Source of the DNA: Streptomyces sp. I6
GTDB taxonomy: Bacteria > Actinomycetota > Actinomycetes > Streptomycetales > Streptomycetaceae
NCBI GenBank assembly: GCA_003725745.1
Contig: RHDP01000001.1
Coordinates: 1,519,501 to 1,583,500 of the forward strand
Direction: 5' to 3'
Length of the DNA stretch: 64,000 nucleotides
In this document: positions 9,306 through 19,352 of the stretch, piece by piece
Position numbering within the stretch: position 1 is the stretch's first letter
Layout of the letters: each line of letters starts with the position of its first letter
Notes under the pieces: model-generated
The model's input: only the letters and a program-made list of their open reading frames with translations
Told to the model about the DNA's origin: nothing
The model's database searches: none
Position numbers and translations under genes: made by a program

Positions 9306-9704
9306 ATGCAGTCGACCGCCACGGTGCTGGTGTACAGCGACAACTCCGGCACCCGCGAACAGGTGCGGCTCGCCACGGGCCGCCGCCCGGCCGCCGACGC
9401 TCCCGCGGTCGAGTTCGTCGAGTGCGCGACCCTGCCCGCGGTCCTCGGGGAACTGGAGAAGGGCGGGATCGACGTGTGCGTGCTGGACGGCGAGGCGGTG
9501 CCCGCGGGCGGCATGGGCGTGTGCCGGCAGATCAAGGACGAGGTCTTCGACTGCCCGCCGGTCCTGGTGCTCATGGGGCGCCCGCAGGACGCCTGGCTGG
9601 CCACCTGGAGCCGTGCGGACGCCGCGGTGACGCTCCCGGTCGAGCCGGTGGAGTTCGCGGGCGCGCTGGCCGGGCTGCTGCGCCGGGGGCGGGCCGCGGC
9701 CTGA
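9306..9704 (+). CDS. degenerate receiver-domain protein
   Basis: 132 residues with the pattern of a CheY-like receiver. Strand 1 ends VLVYSD, a candidate phospho-acceptor Asp occurs in IDVCVLDGE (about residue 59), and helix 3 contains GMGVCRQIKD. The conserved Thr/Ser position (VLVLMGRP) and Lys position (AAVTLPVEP) are replaced, so normal phosphorylation chemistry is doubtful. There is no output domain. Start ATG at 9306 has GGAGGA seven bases upstream. It is divergent from ctaE and convergent with the L,D-transpeptidase; conserved placement inside the respiratory cluster suggests a link to it, but that is inference. Confidence 0.75.
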   Translation: MQSTATVLVYSDNSGTREQVRLATGRRPAADAPAVEFVECATLPAVLGELEKGGIDVCVLDGEAVPAGGMGVCRQIKDEVFDCPPVLVLMGRPQDAWLATWSRADAAVTLPVEPVEFAGALAGLLRRGRAAA

Positions 9705-9729
9705 CGCCGCGGGGCCCGGTCCCGTACGC

Positions 9730-10982
9730 TCAGACCCGGGGCCGCAGCCGGGCGTCGACCGCCCCGGCGGCGCCGTCCCGGGTCCCCTCGAGCAGCGCGC
9801 TGCCGGTGCGCCACTCGTCCCAGTCGAGGTTCCAGTCGCCGAAGCCGTTCCCGAACGGGTCCATCGGCGCACCAAGGCTGTTGACCACCTCGACGATGTC
9901 CCCCTCGCGCACGTTCTTGAAGAACCAGGCCGCGTTTCCGGTGGACATGCCGGTGCAGCCGTGGCTGACGTTCGCGTACCCCTGGGAGCCGACCGACCAG
10001 GGGGCGGCGTGGACGTACTCGCCGCTCCAGGTGACCCGGGTCGCGTAGTAGACGGGAAGGTCGTAGGACTCCGCGCTGCCGACCGGGATGCCGATGCTGG
10101 TACCGCGCATACGGACGAAGTACTCCTTGCCGAGCACCACCTTGACGCCGTTGCGCGTGGAGAAGCCCGGCTTGCCGGTGGTCACCGGAATGGTGTTGAT
10201 CACTTCTCCGTTGCGCTTGACCGTCATCCGGTGGGTGGACGCGTCGGTGACGGCCTCCACGCGGTCGCCGATCGTCAGCTTCAGGGGCTTGGCGGGGCCG
10301 CCGTACAGCCGGTCGCCGACCTTCACGCCGTCCAGGGTGCTGCGCACCTCGACGGAGGCGCCGGCCGGCCAGTACTCCTTCGGGCGGTAGTGCAGCTTCT
10401 TGTCGTCCACCCAGTGCCAGGCGCCCTCGACCGCCGGGTCCGAGGTGACCTTGAGGGAGCGTTCGACCGCCGCCCGGTCCGCCGTGGCCGCCACCGGGCG
10501 GCTGAGCTCCGCCGTGATCGGCTGCCCCACCCCGTAGGTGCCCGCCTTCGGTCCCAGCTCGATGCCGAGGATGCGCTTCGGGGAGGCCGTCTCGAAGGTG
10601 AGGGTACGCAGACCGGGGGCGCCGCCGCCGTTCTCCGTGGAGACGCGGACGGTGTAGCGCGTGCCGGCCGCGAGGGGGCCCGTGGAGCGCCATCTCGCGC
10701 CGTCCGCGGACAGCTCGCCCGCCAGGTAGCGGCCGGCGGTGTCGACGGCGGTGACGTCCGTGATCCGGCCGTCCTTGCCCTTGGCGGTGACCACCAGGGG
10801 CTTGTCCGGGTCCGCTTTGCTGCCGGAGGGCGGCGCGTTGAAGGCGACCTGACGCGCCGCGTCGTACGGCCGCGCCGACAACGGGTGGCTGTCCTGGCCG
10901 CCGCACGCGGTCGTCCCCGCCCGAGGGCCAGGGCGAGCACGGTGCAGCTCGCTACGGTGCGCTTGCGCGGCGTGTCGTTCAT
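9730..10982 (-). pseudogene. L,D-transpeptidase lipoprotein, frameshifted in signal peptide
   Basis: About 417 residues if repaired. Two Ig-like modules precede a YkuD catalytic domain with the SHGCTGMS motif holding the nucleophilic cysteine. It makes 3-3 cross-links in peptidoglycan or attaches proteins to it. The natural N-terminus MNDTPRKRTVASCTVLALA begins at ATG 10982 (or GTG 10988), but about 20 codons later the frame changes. The continuation with the lipobox-like GTTACGGQDSHPL is in the -1 phase. Adding one G to the G-run near 10,920 restores LALGAGTTACGG. Everything downstream is intact, so either a sequencing loss or a very recent mutation. Confidence 0.85.
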
Positions 10983-11035
10983 GAGCACACGCTATGGAGG
11001 AACCCCAGCGGCGGCGCGCCGGAAGACTGCAAACG

Positions 11036-11078
11036 AGGGGCCCGGGCACCACCCTTTCGGGTCAGTGTCCGGGCCCCT
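11036..11078 (-). terminator. terminator after ctaF
   Basis: 13-bp stem (AGGGGCCCGGGCA / TGTCCGGGCCCCT, one G-T pair) with a 17-base loop, 25 bases beyond the ctaF stop. It separates the cta operon from the transpeptidase gene. Confidence 0.6.
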
Positions 11079-11102
11079 GCGCGGTGGTACGCGGCCTCAC
11101 CG

Positions 11103-11501
11103 CTACTGGTTCTGGTTCTCTCCGCGGTAGTACTCGAAGACCCAGCCGAAGACACCGACCAGGATCAGCGGAGCCGAGAAGTACATGATCCACCAGCCCA
11201 TCGCGACGGACAGGAAGGCCAGTGCGCCGCCGGCCGCGAGCAAGAGCGGCTGCCAGCTGTGCGGCGAGAAGAAGCCGACCTCACCGGCCTCGTCCGCGAC
11301 GTCGGCCTCCTTGTCGTCCTGCGCCATCGCGTCGACCCGCCGGGCCGTGAAGGCCAGGTAGTAGCCGATCATGATGCTCAGGCCGAACGCCAGGAACAGC
11401 GCCGTCGTACCGGCCGGCTCCTTCGACCACACGCCGTAGAGGATGGCCATGGCGAGGATGAAGACGCTCAGCCAGATGAACATCCTGCCTTGGATCTTCA
11501 C
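11103..11501 (-). CDS. ctaF: cytochrome c oxidase subunit IV
   Basis: 132-residue actinobacterial subunit IV of the aa3 oxidase. Four hydrophobic helices are visible in two pairs (about 8-25, 31-49, then 87-104 and 109-125), separated by an acidic loop [17 protein letters not shown]. Short length and position directly after ctaD define it more than any catalytic motif. The GTG start overlaps the ctaD stop (GTGA). It probably stabilises the oxidase core in the supercomplex; it carries no redox centre. Confidence 0.93.
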   Translation of the reverse strand: MKIQGRMFIWLSVFILAMAILYGVWSKEPAGTTALFLAFGLSIMIGYYLAFTARRVDAMAQDDKEADVADEAGEVGFFSPHSWQPLLLAAGGALAFLSVAMGWWIMYFSAPLILVGVFGWVFEYYRGENQNQ

Positions 11502-13240
11502 TTGCCGGCCTCCTTGTCAGCGGTGATGGCACCGTGACCGGCGTGGTCGAGCTGGTCGAGAGCCGCGATCTCCGGGTGGTGCAGATCGAAGGCCGGGGAT
11601 TCGGAGCGGATCCGCGGCAGGGTGAGGAAGTTGTGCCGCGGCGGCGGGCAGGACGTCGCCCATTCGAGCGAGCGGCCGTAGCCCCACGGGTCGTCCACCT
11701 CGACCTTCTCGCCGTACTTGGCGGTCTTCCACACGTTGTAGCAGAACGGGAGGATCGACAGGCCGAGCAGGAACGAGCTGATGGTGGAGATGGTGTTCAG
11801 CGCGGTGAAGCCGTCGGCGGCCAGGTAGTCGGCGTAGCGGCGGGGCATGCCCTCGGCACCCAGCCAGTGCTGGACCAGGAAGGTGCCGTGGAAGCCGATG
11901 AACAGCGTCCAGAAGGTGATCTTGCCGAGTCGCTCGTCGAGCATCTTGCCGGTGAACTTCGGCCACCAGAAGTGGAATCCGGCGAACATCGCGAAGACCA
12001 CGGTGCCGAAGACGACGTAGTGGAAGTGCGCGACGACGAAGTACGAGTCGGAGACGTGGAAGTCCATCGGGGGCGAGGCCAGGATGACACCGGTCAGACC
12101 ACCGAAGGTGAAGGTGATCAGGAAGCCGATCGTCCAGAGCATCGGCGTCTCGAAGGACAGTGAGCCCTTCCACATGGTGCCGATCCAGTTGAAGAACTTC
12201 ACACCGGTCGGTACCGCGATGAGGAACGTCATGAAGGAGAAGAACGGCAGCAGCACCCCGCCGGTGACGTACATGTGGTGCGCCCACACCGTCACCGACA
12301 GGCCCGCGATCGCGATGGTCGCGGCCACCAGGCCGATGTAGCCGAACATCGGCTTGCGGCTGAAGACCGGGATGATCTCCGAGACGATGCCGAAGAACGG
12401 CAGCGCGATGATGTACACCTCGGGATGGCCGAAGAACCAGAAGAGGTGCTGCCACAGCAGCGCGCCGCCGTTGGAGGCGTCGAAGATGTGGCTGCCGAAC
12501 TTGCGGTCGGCCTCCAGCGCGAACAGGGCCGCGGCCAGCACCGGGAAGGCCAGCAGGACCAGCACACCGGTCAGCAGCACGTTCCAGGTGAAGATCGGCA
12601 TGCGGAACATCGTCATGCCCGGGGCGCGCATGCAGATGATGGTGGTGATGAAGTTGACCGAGCCGAGGATCGTACCGAAGCCGGAGAAGGCCAGACCCAT
12701 GATCCACAGATCGGCGCCGACGCCCGGCGACCGGACCGCGTCCGAGAGCGGGGAGTAGGCGAACCAGCCGAAGTCGGCCGCGCCGTTGGGGGTGAGGAAG
12801 CCGCCCACCGCGATGAGCGAGCCGAAGAGGTACAGCCAGTAGGCGAACATGTTCAGCCGCGGGAACGCCACATCGGGAGCACCGATCTGCAACGGCATGA
12901 TCCAGTTGGCGAATCCGGCGAACAGCGGCGTCGCGAACATCAGCAGCATCACGGTGCCGTGCATCGTGAACGCCTGGTTGAACTGCTCGTTCGACATGAT
13001 CTGCGTGCCCGGACGGGCCAGCTCGGCGCGCATGAAGAGCGCCATGACGCCGCCGATGCAGAAGAAGAAGAACGAGGTCGCCAGGTAGAGCGTGCCGATC
13101 GTCTTGTGGTCGGTGGTGGTGAGCCACTTCACGACCACGTTGCCGGGCTGCCGGCGCCGGACGGGGAGCTCGTTCTCGTACGCATCAGTACGCGAGGCGC
13201 CTGCCGCCGCGGCACCCTGGGGTTCGTTGAGGATGCTCAC
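11498..13240 (-). CDS. ctaD: cytochrome c oxidase subunit I
   Basis: 580-residue catalytic subunit of the aa3 oxidase, reducing oxygen to water while pumping protons. Visible landmarks are [11 protein letters not shown] (CuB His cross-linked to Tyr), AHHMYVTG (the two other CuB histidines) and [22 protein letters not shown] (heme ligands). Twelve helices are expected and seen. The N-terminal 35 residues are hydrophilic. GTG start at 13240 overlaps the ctaC stop, and the stop overlaps ctaF, giving a coupled ctaC-ctaD-ctaF operon. Confidence 0.97.
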   Translation of the reverse strand: MSILNEPQGAAAAGASRTDAYENELPVRRRQPGNVVVKWLTTTDHKTIGTLYLATSFFFFCIGGVMALFMRAELARPGTQIMSNEQFNQAFTMHGTVMLLMFATPLFAGFANWIMPLQIGAPDVAFPRLNMFAYWLYLFGSLIAVGGFLTPNGAADFGWFAYSPLSDAVRSPGVGADLWIMGLAFSGFGTILGSVNFITTIICMRAPGMTMFRMPIFTWNVLLTGVLVLLAFPVLAAALFALEADRKFGSHIFDASNGGALLWQHLFWFFGHPEVYIIALPFFGIVSEIIPVFSRKPMFGYIGLVAATIAIAGLSVTVWAHHMYVTGGVLLPFFSFMTFLIAVPTGVKFFNWIGTMWKGSLSFETPMLWTIGFLITFTFGGLTGVILASPPMDFHVSDSYFVVAHFHYVVFGTVVFAMFAGFHFWWPKFTGKMLDERLGKITFWTLFIGFHGTFLVQHWLGAEGMPRRYADYLAADGFTALNTISTISSFLLGLSILPFCYNVWKTAKYGEKVEVDDPWGYGRSLEWATSCPPPRHNFLTLPRIRSESPAFDLHHPEIAALDQLDHAGHGAITADKEAGK

Positions 13241-14241
13241 AGTTGGTTCTTCTCCGCATTCCGGGCCGGGTCAGACTGCGCGATGCCCGACGGGATGAAG
13301 CCGGTCTGCCCCTTCTCGGCCAGCTCCTTCAGGTGCTGCTGGTAGCGCTCCGGGGAGACGACCTTGACGTTGAAGAGCATCCGGGAGTGGTCGACACCGC
13401 AGAGCTCGGCGCACTTGCCCAGGAAGGTGCCCTCCTGGTTCGGAGTCACCTCGAAGACGTTGGTGTGACCCGGGATGACGTCCTGCTTGAACAGGAAGGG
13501 GACCACCCAGAAGGAGTGGATGACGTCCCTGGACGTGAGGATGAAGCGGACCTTCTGGCCCTTCGGCAGCCACAGCGTGGGGCCGGGGTTGCCGGTCTGC
13601 GGGTTCCGGGTGCCCGGGATGCCGGCGTCGTAGACGCCCTCGGCACCCTTCGGGAAGTCGTTGGCGTACTTGTCCGGAATCGCGTTCAGTTCCTTCTGGG
13701 CCGCGGCATCGCCGGTGGCCGGGTTCCCGTCCACGTCCTCCAGGTAGTTGAAGCCCCAGCTCCACTGGTAGCCGACCACGTTGACGGTGTGGGCCGGCTT
13801 GTCGGAGAGAGCCAGCAGCTTCGACTCGTCACGTGCGGTGAAGTAGAACAGCACCGAGACGATGATGAGCGGGACCACGGTGTACAGCGCCTCGATGGGC
13901 ATGTTGTACCGGGTCTGCGGGGGAACCTCGACCTTGGTCCGGCTGCGCCGGTGGAAGATGACGCTCCACAGGATCAGACCCCACACCAGCACGCCCACGG
14001 CGAGGGCAGCCGCCCACGAGCCCTGCCAGAGGGAGAGGATCCGGGGAGCCTCCTCCGTGACGGGGGTGGGCATACCGAGGCGGGGGAAGTCCTCCCAGGT
14101 GGGGGAGCAACCGGTCGCGGTTGCCACGATCAAGCCCGCCGTCAGCACCTGCGGCAGCTTCCGCCGCATCGGGCGCCGCGACATGGGGGTACCGCCCCCG
14201 CCGTTCGGGCGGTGGGGGAGGTCGGAGCCGTTGGGACTCAC
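13237..14241 (-). CDS. ctaC: cytochrome c oxidase subunit II
   Basis: 334-residue subunit II with the binuclear CuA site ([12 protein letters not shown]: two Cys, His, Met; plus the upstream His in [12 protein letters not shown]). The N-terminus is a lipoprotein-type signal ([16 protein letters not shown]), followed by two membrane helices at about 72-92 and 117-137. No c-heme domain is fused, as QcrC supplies electrons directly. A loop of about 60 residues ([17 protein letters not shown] onward) is the insertion usual for actinobacterial CtaC. The GTG at 14241 is the most upstream plausible start; an ATG 19 codons later (14184, [10 protein letters not shown]) is a good alternative. Confidence 0.95.
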   Translation of the reverse strand: MSPNGSDLPHRPNGGGGTPMSRRPMRRKLPQVLTAGLIVATATGCSPTWEDFPRLGMPTPVTEEAPRILSLWQGSWAAALAVGVLVWGLILWSVIFHRRSRTKVEVPPQTRYNMPIEALYTVVPLIIVSVLFYFTARDESKLLALSDKPAHTVNVVGYQWSWGFNYLEDVDGNPATGDAAAQKELNAIPDKYANDFPKGAEGVYDAGIPGTRNPQTGNPGPTLWLPKGQKVRFILTSRDVIHSFWVVPFLFKQDVIPGHTNVFEVTPNQEGTFLGKCAELCGVDHSRMLFNVKVVSPERYQQHLKELAEKGQTGFIPSGIAQSDPARNAEKNQL

Positions 14242-14571
14242 GTAGCGCCTTCCCGAGAGTCTCGCCCGCGCGGCCGGCCGCGGCCGTCACGCTGGTCGGT
14301 CGCCGCTCCCTGACGCGGGCAGGGGTTTGGATGTTTATGCGGACCAAACCCTACTGGACGCTATTTGGGGTCACGCATGGAGGGTGCCCAACGCGCCGTC
14401 CGACGACCCGAAGGGGTGGACCGGACCGTTCCGGAGGCCGTGCGGCGCCTGGCCGGAGGCCCTCCGGCAGGCCCCCGGCCGACCGTCGGCCGAGGCTTCG
14501 GCCGACCTCTGACTGAGCCCCCGCCGACGCCTTCTGACGCCTCCTTGGAGCCTGCGCGTTAGCGTGGTGAC
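14242..14571. other. divergent region between ctaC and desulfurase gene
   Basis: 330 bases without a gene. On the minus strand a possible ctaC promoter is TAGGGT at 14353-14348 with CGTGAC about 16 bases before it. The plus-strand side ends in a leaderless-type -10 box. An AT-richer patch at 14,330-14,375 stands out in otherwise GC-rich DNA and fits a promoter. Confidence 0.4.
14560..14565 (+). promoter_or_regulatory. -10 box of the desulfurase-TusA gene (leaderless)
   Basis: TAGCGT lies six bases before the GTG at 14572. This spacing puts the transcription start at or next to the start codon, and no Shine-Dalgarno is present. Confidence 0.5.
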
Positions 14572-15936
14572 GTGCCCTACTTCGACGCCGCGTCCTCGGC
14601 CCCCCTGCACCCCGTCGCCCGGCAGGCGCTCCAGGCCTCCCTCGACGAGGGATGGGCGGACCCGGCGCGGCTGTACCGCGAGGGCCGCCGGGCGCGGCTG
14701 CTGCTCGACGCGGCCCGTGAGGCGGCGGCGGACGCCGTGGGCTGCCGCCCGGACGAGCTCGTCTTCACTCCTTCGGGGACACGCGCCCTCCACGCGGGCA
14801 TCGCGGGCGCACTCGCGGGCCGCCGCCGCGCGGGAAGCCACCTGGTCGTGTCGGCGGTCGAACACTCCGCCGTACTGCACGCGGCGGAGGGCCGGCCCGT
14901 CACCGAGGTGCCCGTCGACCGCTGGGGCGCGGTCTCACCGGGCGTGTTCGGGGAGGCCCTGCGCGAGGACACCGCGCTCGCGTGCCTGCAGTCGGCGAAC
15001 CACGAGGTGGGCACCGAGCAGCCGGTCGCCGAGGTGGCCGAGCGCTGCCGGGCGGCCGGGGTGCCGCTGCTCGTCGACGCCGCGCAGTCCCTCGGCTGGG
15101 GCCCGGTCGCCGGCGACTGGTCGCTGCTCACCGCGAGCGCGCACAAATGGGGCGGCCCGGCCGGCGTGGGACTCCTGGTGGTCCGCAAGGGCGTCCGCTT
15201 CGCCTCCCAGGACCCGGCGGACGAACGGGAGTCGGGGCGCGCCCCCGGCTTCGAGAACATCCCGGCGATCGTGGCGGCCGCGGCGTCGCTGCGGGCCGTG
15301 CGGGACTCCGCCGACACGGAGGCCCGGCGGCTGCGGGGGCTGGTGGACCGGATCCGCACCCGGGTCCCGGAGCTGGTGCCGGACGTCGAGGTGGTCGGCG
15401 ACCCGGTGCGCCGGCTCCCCCATCTCGTCACCTTCTCCTGTCTCTACGTCGACGGGGAGACGGTGCTGCACGAGCTGGACCGGGCGGGCTTCTCGGTGTC
15501 CTCGGGCTCGTCCTGCACCAGTTCGACGCTCACCCCCAGCCATGTGCTGCGAGCCATGGGCGTCCTGAGCGAGGGCAATGTGCGGGTGTCCCTTCCGCCG
15601 GGCACCGCGGAGGAGGACGTCGACCGCTTCCTGGAGGTCCTGCCCGGGGTCGTCGCCGGCGTCCGCGGCCGACTGGGGGCACCGGTGGCCGGGGAGACGT
15701 CCCCCGGGACCGGGTCCCTGGTGGTGGACGCCCTCGGCAAGCGCTGCCCCGTCCCCGTCATCGAACTCGCCAAGGTCATCGGAGACGTACCGGTCGGCGG
15801 CACGGTCACCGTCCTCGCCGACGACGAGGCGGCCCGGCTCGACATCCCCGCCTGGTGCGGGATGCGCGACCAGGAGTACGTCGGGGAGTCCCCGGCGCCG
15901 GTCGGGACGGCGTACGTGGTGCGTCGCCGCGGCTGA
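14572..15936 (+). CDS. cysteine desulfurase fused to TusA sulfur-carrier domain
   Basis: 454 residues in two parts. Residues 1 to about 365 are a compact NifS/IscS-type desulfurase: PLP lysine K192 in SAHKWGGPAG, and a mobile-loop cysteine C315 in SSGSSCTSS as persulfide carrier. Residues about 380-454 are a TusA/SirA domain with the CPVP motif (C392) that accepts the sulfur. The fusion implies direct hand-over of persulfide inside one chain. It is unlinked to tRNA-thiolation or molybdenum genes here, so the final sulfur acceptor is unknown. Start GTG is set by the leaderless promoter. Confidence 0.9.
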   Translation: MPYFDAASSAPLHPVARQALQASLDEGWADPARLYREGRRARLLLDAAREAAADAVGCRPDELVFTPSGTRALHAGIAGALAGRRRAGSHLVVSAVEHSAVLHAAEGRPVTEVPVDRWGAVSPGVFGEALREDTALACLQSANHEVGTEQPVAEVAERCRAAGVPLLVDAAQSLGWGPVAGDWSLLTASAHKWGGPAGVGLLVVRKGVRFASQDPADERESGRAPGFENIPAIVAAAASLRAVRDSADTEARRLRGLVDRIRTRVPELVPDVEVVGDPVRRLPHLVTFSCLYVDGETVLHELDRAGFSVSSGSSCTSSTLTPSHVLRAMGVLSEGNVRVSLPPGTAEEDVDRFLEVLPGVVAGVRGRLGAPVAGETSPGTGSLVVDALGKRCPVPVIELAKVIGDVPVGGTVTVLADDEAARLDIPAWCGMRDQEYVGESPAPVGTAYVVRRRG

Positions 15937-16338
15937 CGGGCGGCCCCTGCGGCGGGCGGTGCGCGTACCGGCGGGCAGGGGCCCGGCCGAGCCTCGCGCA
16001 CCCGGTGCCGGGGATGCGGAGGGCGGATCGGCCGGGCGCGGTGCGGTGCGGTGCGGACCCGTGCGGGGATCCGTACGCGGAGCCGCGTACGGGTCCACGC
16101 ACGGGGATCCGTGCGGGGATCCGTACGTGTGCCGGATCCGGACGCGAGCCCGTGCGGGTGTGCCCGCGGGGTGCGGGACCCCGGATGCGGCGCCCCCGGC
16201 GGGGAACCACCGGGGGCGCGGGCCCCGGGCGGGAAGCCCCTGGAGGCGAGGACCCTCGGCACGCGGAACGCCGCGCCCCGCGGGGCGCGGCGTTCGAGCG
16301 GCGCGGGCCCCTTCGGCCGGGACCCGGAGCCCGCGGGG
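15937..16338. repeat. intergenic repeats between convergent genes
   Basis: 402 non-coding bases. Positions 16,030-16,135 hold a degenerate repeat built on GTGCGGGGATCCGTACG (several partial copies), preceded by short GCGGT runs. A strong terminator palindrome follows at 16,266-16,295. Confidence 0.5.
16266..16295. terminator. bidirectional terminator palindrome
   Basis: Perfect 30-base palindrome, two arms GAACGCCGCGCCCCG / CGGGGCGCGGCGTTC without spacer, between two convergent genes. It can serve both. Confidence 0.65.
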
Positions 16339-17313
16339 TCAGGACAGGTGGGCGCGGACGTCGGACGCCGCGTCGTGGCCGTACGCCTTGGTGAAGCGGT
16401 CCATGAAGTGGGCGCGGCGCAGGGTGTACTCCTGGGTGCCGAGCGTCTCGATCACCAGCGTCGCGAGCATGCAGCCGACCTGGGCGGCGCGCTCCGGGCC
16501 GACCCCCCAGATCAGGCCCGAGAGAAAGCCCGCGCGGAACGCGTCGCCGACGCCCGTCGGGTCCACCTTGGACTCCTCCTCCGGGCAGCCGACCTCGATC
16601 GACGGCTCGGACCTGTGCTCGATGCGCACCCCGCGCGAGCCGAGCGTGGTGACGCGGTGGCCGACGCGCTCCAGGATCTCCTCGTCGGTCCAGCCGGTCT
16701 TCGACTCGATGAGCCCCTTCTCGTACTCGTTGGAGAAGAGGTAGGTCGCCCCGTCCAGCAGTATCCGGATCTCGTCGCCGTTCATCCGTGCGATCTGCTG
16801 CGAGAAGTCCGCGGCGAACGGGATGCCCCGGGACCGGCACTCCTCCGTGTGCCGCAGCATCGCCTCGGGGTCGTCGGCACCGATCAGCACCAGGTCCAGA
16901 CCGCCGACCCGGTCCGCGACCGACTTCAGCTCGATCAGGCGCGCCTCGCTCATCGCGCCCGTGTAGAAGGAGCCGATCTGGTTGTGGTCGGCGTCGGTCG
17001 TGCAGACGAAGCGCGCGGTGTGCAGCACCTCGGAGATCCGTACGGATGCGGTGTCGACGCCGTGCCGGTCGAGCCAGGCGCGGTACTCGTCGAAGTCGGA
17101 GCCCGCCGCTCCGACCAGGACCGGTTTGGTGCCGAGCTGGCCCATCCCGAAGCAGATGTTGGCGCCGACCCCTCCCCTGCGCACATCGAGGTTGTCCACG
17201 AGGAAGGAGAGGGAGACCGTGTGGAGCTGATCCGCGACCAGCTGGTCGGCGAAGCGGCCGGGGAAGGTCATCAGATGGTCGGTGGCGATGGAGCCGGTGA
17301 CTGCGATTCGCAC
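16339..17313 (-). CDS. PfkB-family carbohydrate/nucleoside kinase
   Basis: 324-residue ribokinase-fold kinase. The N-terminal substrate-binding part has RRGGVGANICFGMGQLG (PfkB signature 1 equivalent), and DPTGVGDAFRAGFLSG (about residue 252-267) is signature 2 with the catalytic Asp and anion hole. The first residues MRIAVTGSIATDHLM resemble adenosine kinases of Gram-positive bacteria, which are PfkB members, so adenosine is a plausible substrate but sugar substrates are not excluded. GTG start at 17313. Monocistronic. Confidence 0.85.
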   Translation of the reverse strand: MRIAVTGSIATDHLMTFPGRFADQLVADQLHTVSLSFLVDNLDVRRGGVGANICFGMGQLGTKPVLVGAAGSDFDEYRAWLDRHGVDTASVRISEVLHTARFVCTTDADHNQIGSFYTGAMSEARLIELKSVADRVGGLDLVLIGADDPEAMLRHTEECRSRGIPFAADFSQQIARMNGDEIRILLDGATYLFSNEYEKGLIESKTGWTDEEILERVGHRVTTLGSRGVRIEHRSEPSIEVGCPEEESKVDPTGVGDAFRAGFLSGLIWGVGPERAAQVGCMLATLVIETLGTQEYTLRRAHFMDRFTKAYGHDAASDVRAHLS

Positions 17314-17430
17314 GGCTGAGTGCTCCTGGAGGGGAGGCGGAGTTGACGGTTAACGCTACCGGTTGTCCCGGGCCCTCTGCAGGACGGAAACTACCCGATA
17401 GTAGGGCTTTTGCCTCAGCGTTACCCTGCG

Positions 17431-17436
17431 TACGGT
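17431..17436 (+). promoter_or_regulatory. -10 box of small gene at 17443
   Basis: TACGGT six bases before the ATG at 17443, the leaderless arrangement seen repeatedly in this window. Confidence 0.4.
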
Positions 17437-17442
17437 GCCGAT

Positions 17443-17672
17443 ATGCCTCATCCCATGTCGCACGTCACCCTCCACGAGCACCGTCCGGCCGGGCTCGGGC
17501 AGATCGACATCACCCTGGCGGAGCTGCGCGGCGACAGTGCCCGGATGGCACCGCACTGGGTCGTGCCACCGGTGACCGCGGCCGCCCCGGTACCCCTTCG
17601 CTGATCCACGGGGTCGTCGTCTCCGCCGACTCCGCGCGGCTGGTCGGCTCGATGCCCGTGTACGGGGACTGA
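17443..17672 (+). pseudogene. small hypothetical protein, apparently frameshifted
   Basis: Reading from ATG 17443 gives MPHPMSHVTLHEHRPAGLGQ and continues for about 48 residues. It then runs out in a short Pro/Leu/Arg tail. One frame down, the sequence continues as GTPSLIHGVVVSADSARL and VGSMPVYGD before a stop at 17672. Inserting a single base near 17,590 joins the two into a 76-residue protein. Function unknown; existence rests on codon-usage feel, the upstream -10 box and the joinable frames. Confidence 0.4.
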
Positions 17673-17784
17673 CACGCGCCCCAAGCGCTCCGTTACCGCA
17701 CACGGCGCACTCCGGGAACCGCGCGCTCCCCCACTCCGTCCCATGGATGCACCCCGAAGCGGGTCCGTCCGAAGGAGCGATGCG

Positions 17785-19342
17785 GTGAGCAGCACAGAGC
17801 GCCCCCAGAACAGCGCCGACGGCGCCGGAGGCCCCGAGGGCGGAGCCGTCCGCCGTCTTCGGCGGTCTCCGCTGGCCGTCGCGTCCGTGGCAGCCGCGGT
17901 CCTGGTCGCGGGAGGTGGCGGCGCCTGGCTCGCCACGACCGCCTTCGACGGCGGGGGCGGGGCCGAGGCGTGGACGGGGGCGCCGCGCCGGGGACCGGCC
18001 CCAATCCCCCGCCGCTGGCACTGGACGGCGTCACGGGCATCGCCGTCGGCGAGCCCGGGCCCTACGGCGTGGAGTACCGGGCGCAGGGCGGTCTCCCGGA
18101 GGGCCCCGCCTCCGCTCGCCTCCACGAGGTGAACGGGACCGTCGGCAAGGCGCAGGTCGAGGCGCTGGCCGAGGCACTCGGTGTGCCGGGCGAACCGCGG
18201 CTGCGGGGCGACGTGTGGAAGTCCGGTGCGGACGGGGACGCCGGCGGCCCGTCGCTGCAGGTGAACCTGCAGGCCCCGGGGACGTGGACGTTCAGCGCCT
18301 TCGGTCCGCCGAAGGGCGACGACTGCGCCCGGGGCAAGGACGTGTGCGATCCCCCGCGACCGGCTCGGCCGTGCCCCGGCCGTCGAACGCGCCGACGGTG
18401 AGCGAGGCTGCCGCGAAGAAGGCGGCCGCCCCCGTGCTGGCGGCGCTGGGGCTGGGCGACGCGAGGCTGGACGCGAAGCAGGTGCTGGGTGCGTACCGCG
18501 TCGTGCGCGCCGACCCGCTGGTCGGCGGGCTGCCGACGTACGGCTGGTCCACCAGCGTCCATGTGGCCGCCGACGGCACGGTCGGGAACGGCAGCGGGCA
18601 GCTGGTGGAGCCCGCCGCCGGCCCGGAGTACCCGGTGGTCGGTGCCGAGGAGGCGCTGAAGCGGCTGAACGCCGAGCGCGCGGGCGGCGGCCCGGCGGCC
18701 GGCATCGGCGGGTGCGCGACGCCGGGGCCGCTGACCGAGGGGAAGCCGGCCGAGGGGAGGCCGGCCGAGGGGAGGCCGGCCGAGGGGAAGCCGGCCGCGC
18801 CGTGCGAGCCGGAGAGCGGTGCGCCGGTTCCCGCCGAGGTGGTGAAGGTCACCGGGGCCGAGTTCGGGCTGGCGGTGCACTCGCTGGAGGGGCGGCCCGC
18901 CCTGGTTCCCTCGTGGCTGTTCACGACGGAGTCGAAGCCCGGCGCGCCGGGCTCCACGGTCGTCCATCCCGCCGTGGCGCCGGAGTACCTGAAGTCCGCC
19001 GCCGAGCGGTCGCCCGCACCGCCGGCCACCTCCGTGCCCTCCCCGCCCGACGCCTCGAAGCTCCCGGAGACCTCGATCCGGGCCGTGGAGTCGTATGCCG
19101 TGGCGAAGGACGGGCGCACCCTGACCCTGCGCTTCTGGGGCGGGGTGTGCAGCACCTACTCGGCTGAGGCGGAGGAGACGGGCACCGAGGTGAAGGTGAA
19201 GATCATCGTGTCTCGGCCGGACCCCGGGCGGGTCTGCATCCTGATCGCCAAGGAGCTGACGGAGAAGGTCACTCTGGACGAACCGCTGGGTGACCGCACC
19301 GTGGTCGACACCGAGAGCGGCGACGCCGTGCCCCGCAGGTGA
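17785..19342 (+). pseudogene. membrane-anchored hypothetical protein with two frameshifts
   Basis: About 519 residues after repair; family not recognised. GTG start at 17785 has AAGGAG upstream. After an Arg-rich cytosolic stretch, one membrane anchor (about residues 32-55, SPLAVASVAAAVLVAGGGG) is followed by an extracytoplasmic region. That region holds a Pro/Gly-rich linker and two halves with YGVEYRAQGG- and VVRADPLVGGLPTYGWSTSV-like strands. Phase changes occur near 17,955 and near 18,352 (a CCCCCG run). Each is cured by one extra base. An in-frame repeat of EGKPA/EGRPA lies in the middle. The gene ends before a strong hairpin. Confidence 0.7.
18736..18795 (+). repeat. 15-bp tandem repeat, four copies, inside a coding region
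   Basis: Four units of CGAGGGGAAGCCGGC or its one-base variant. In frame they encode the pentapeptide EG(K/R)PA, probably a flexible spacer prone to copy-number change. Confidence 0.85.
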
Positions 19343-19352
19343 GCGGACGTCC

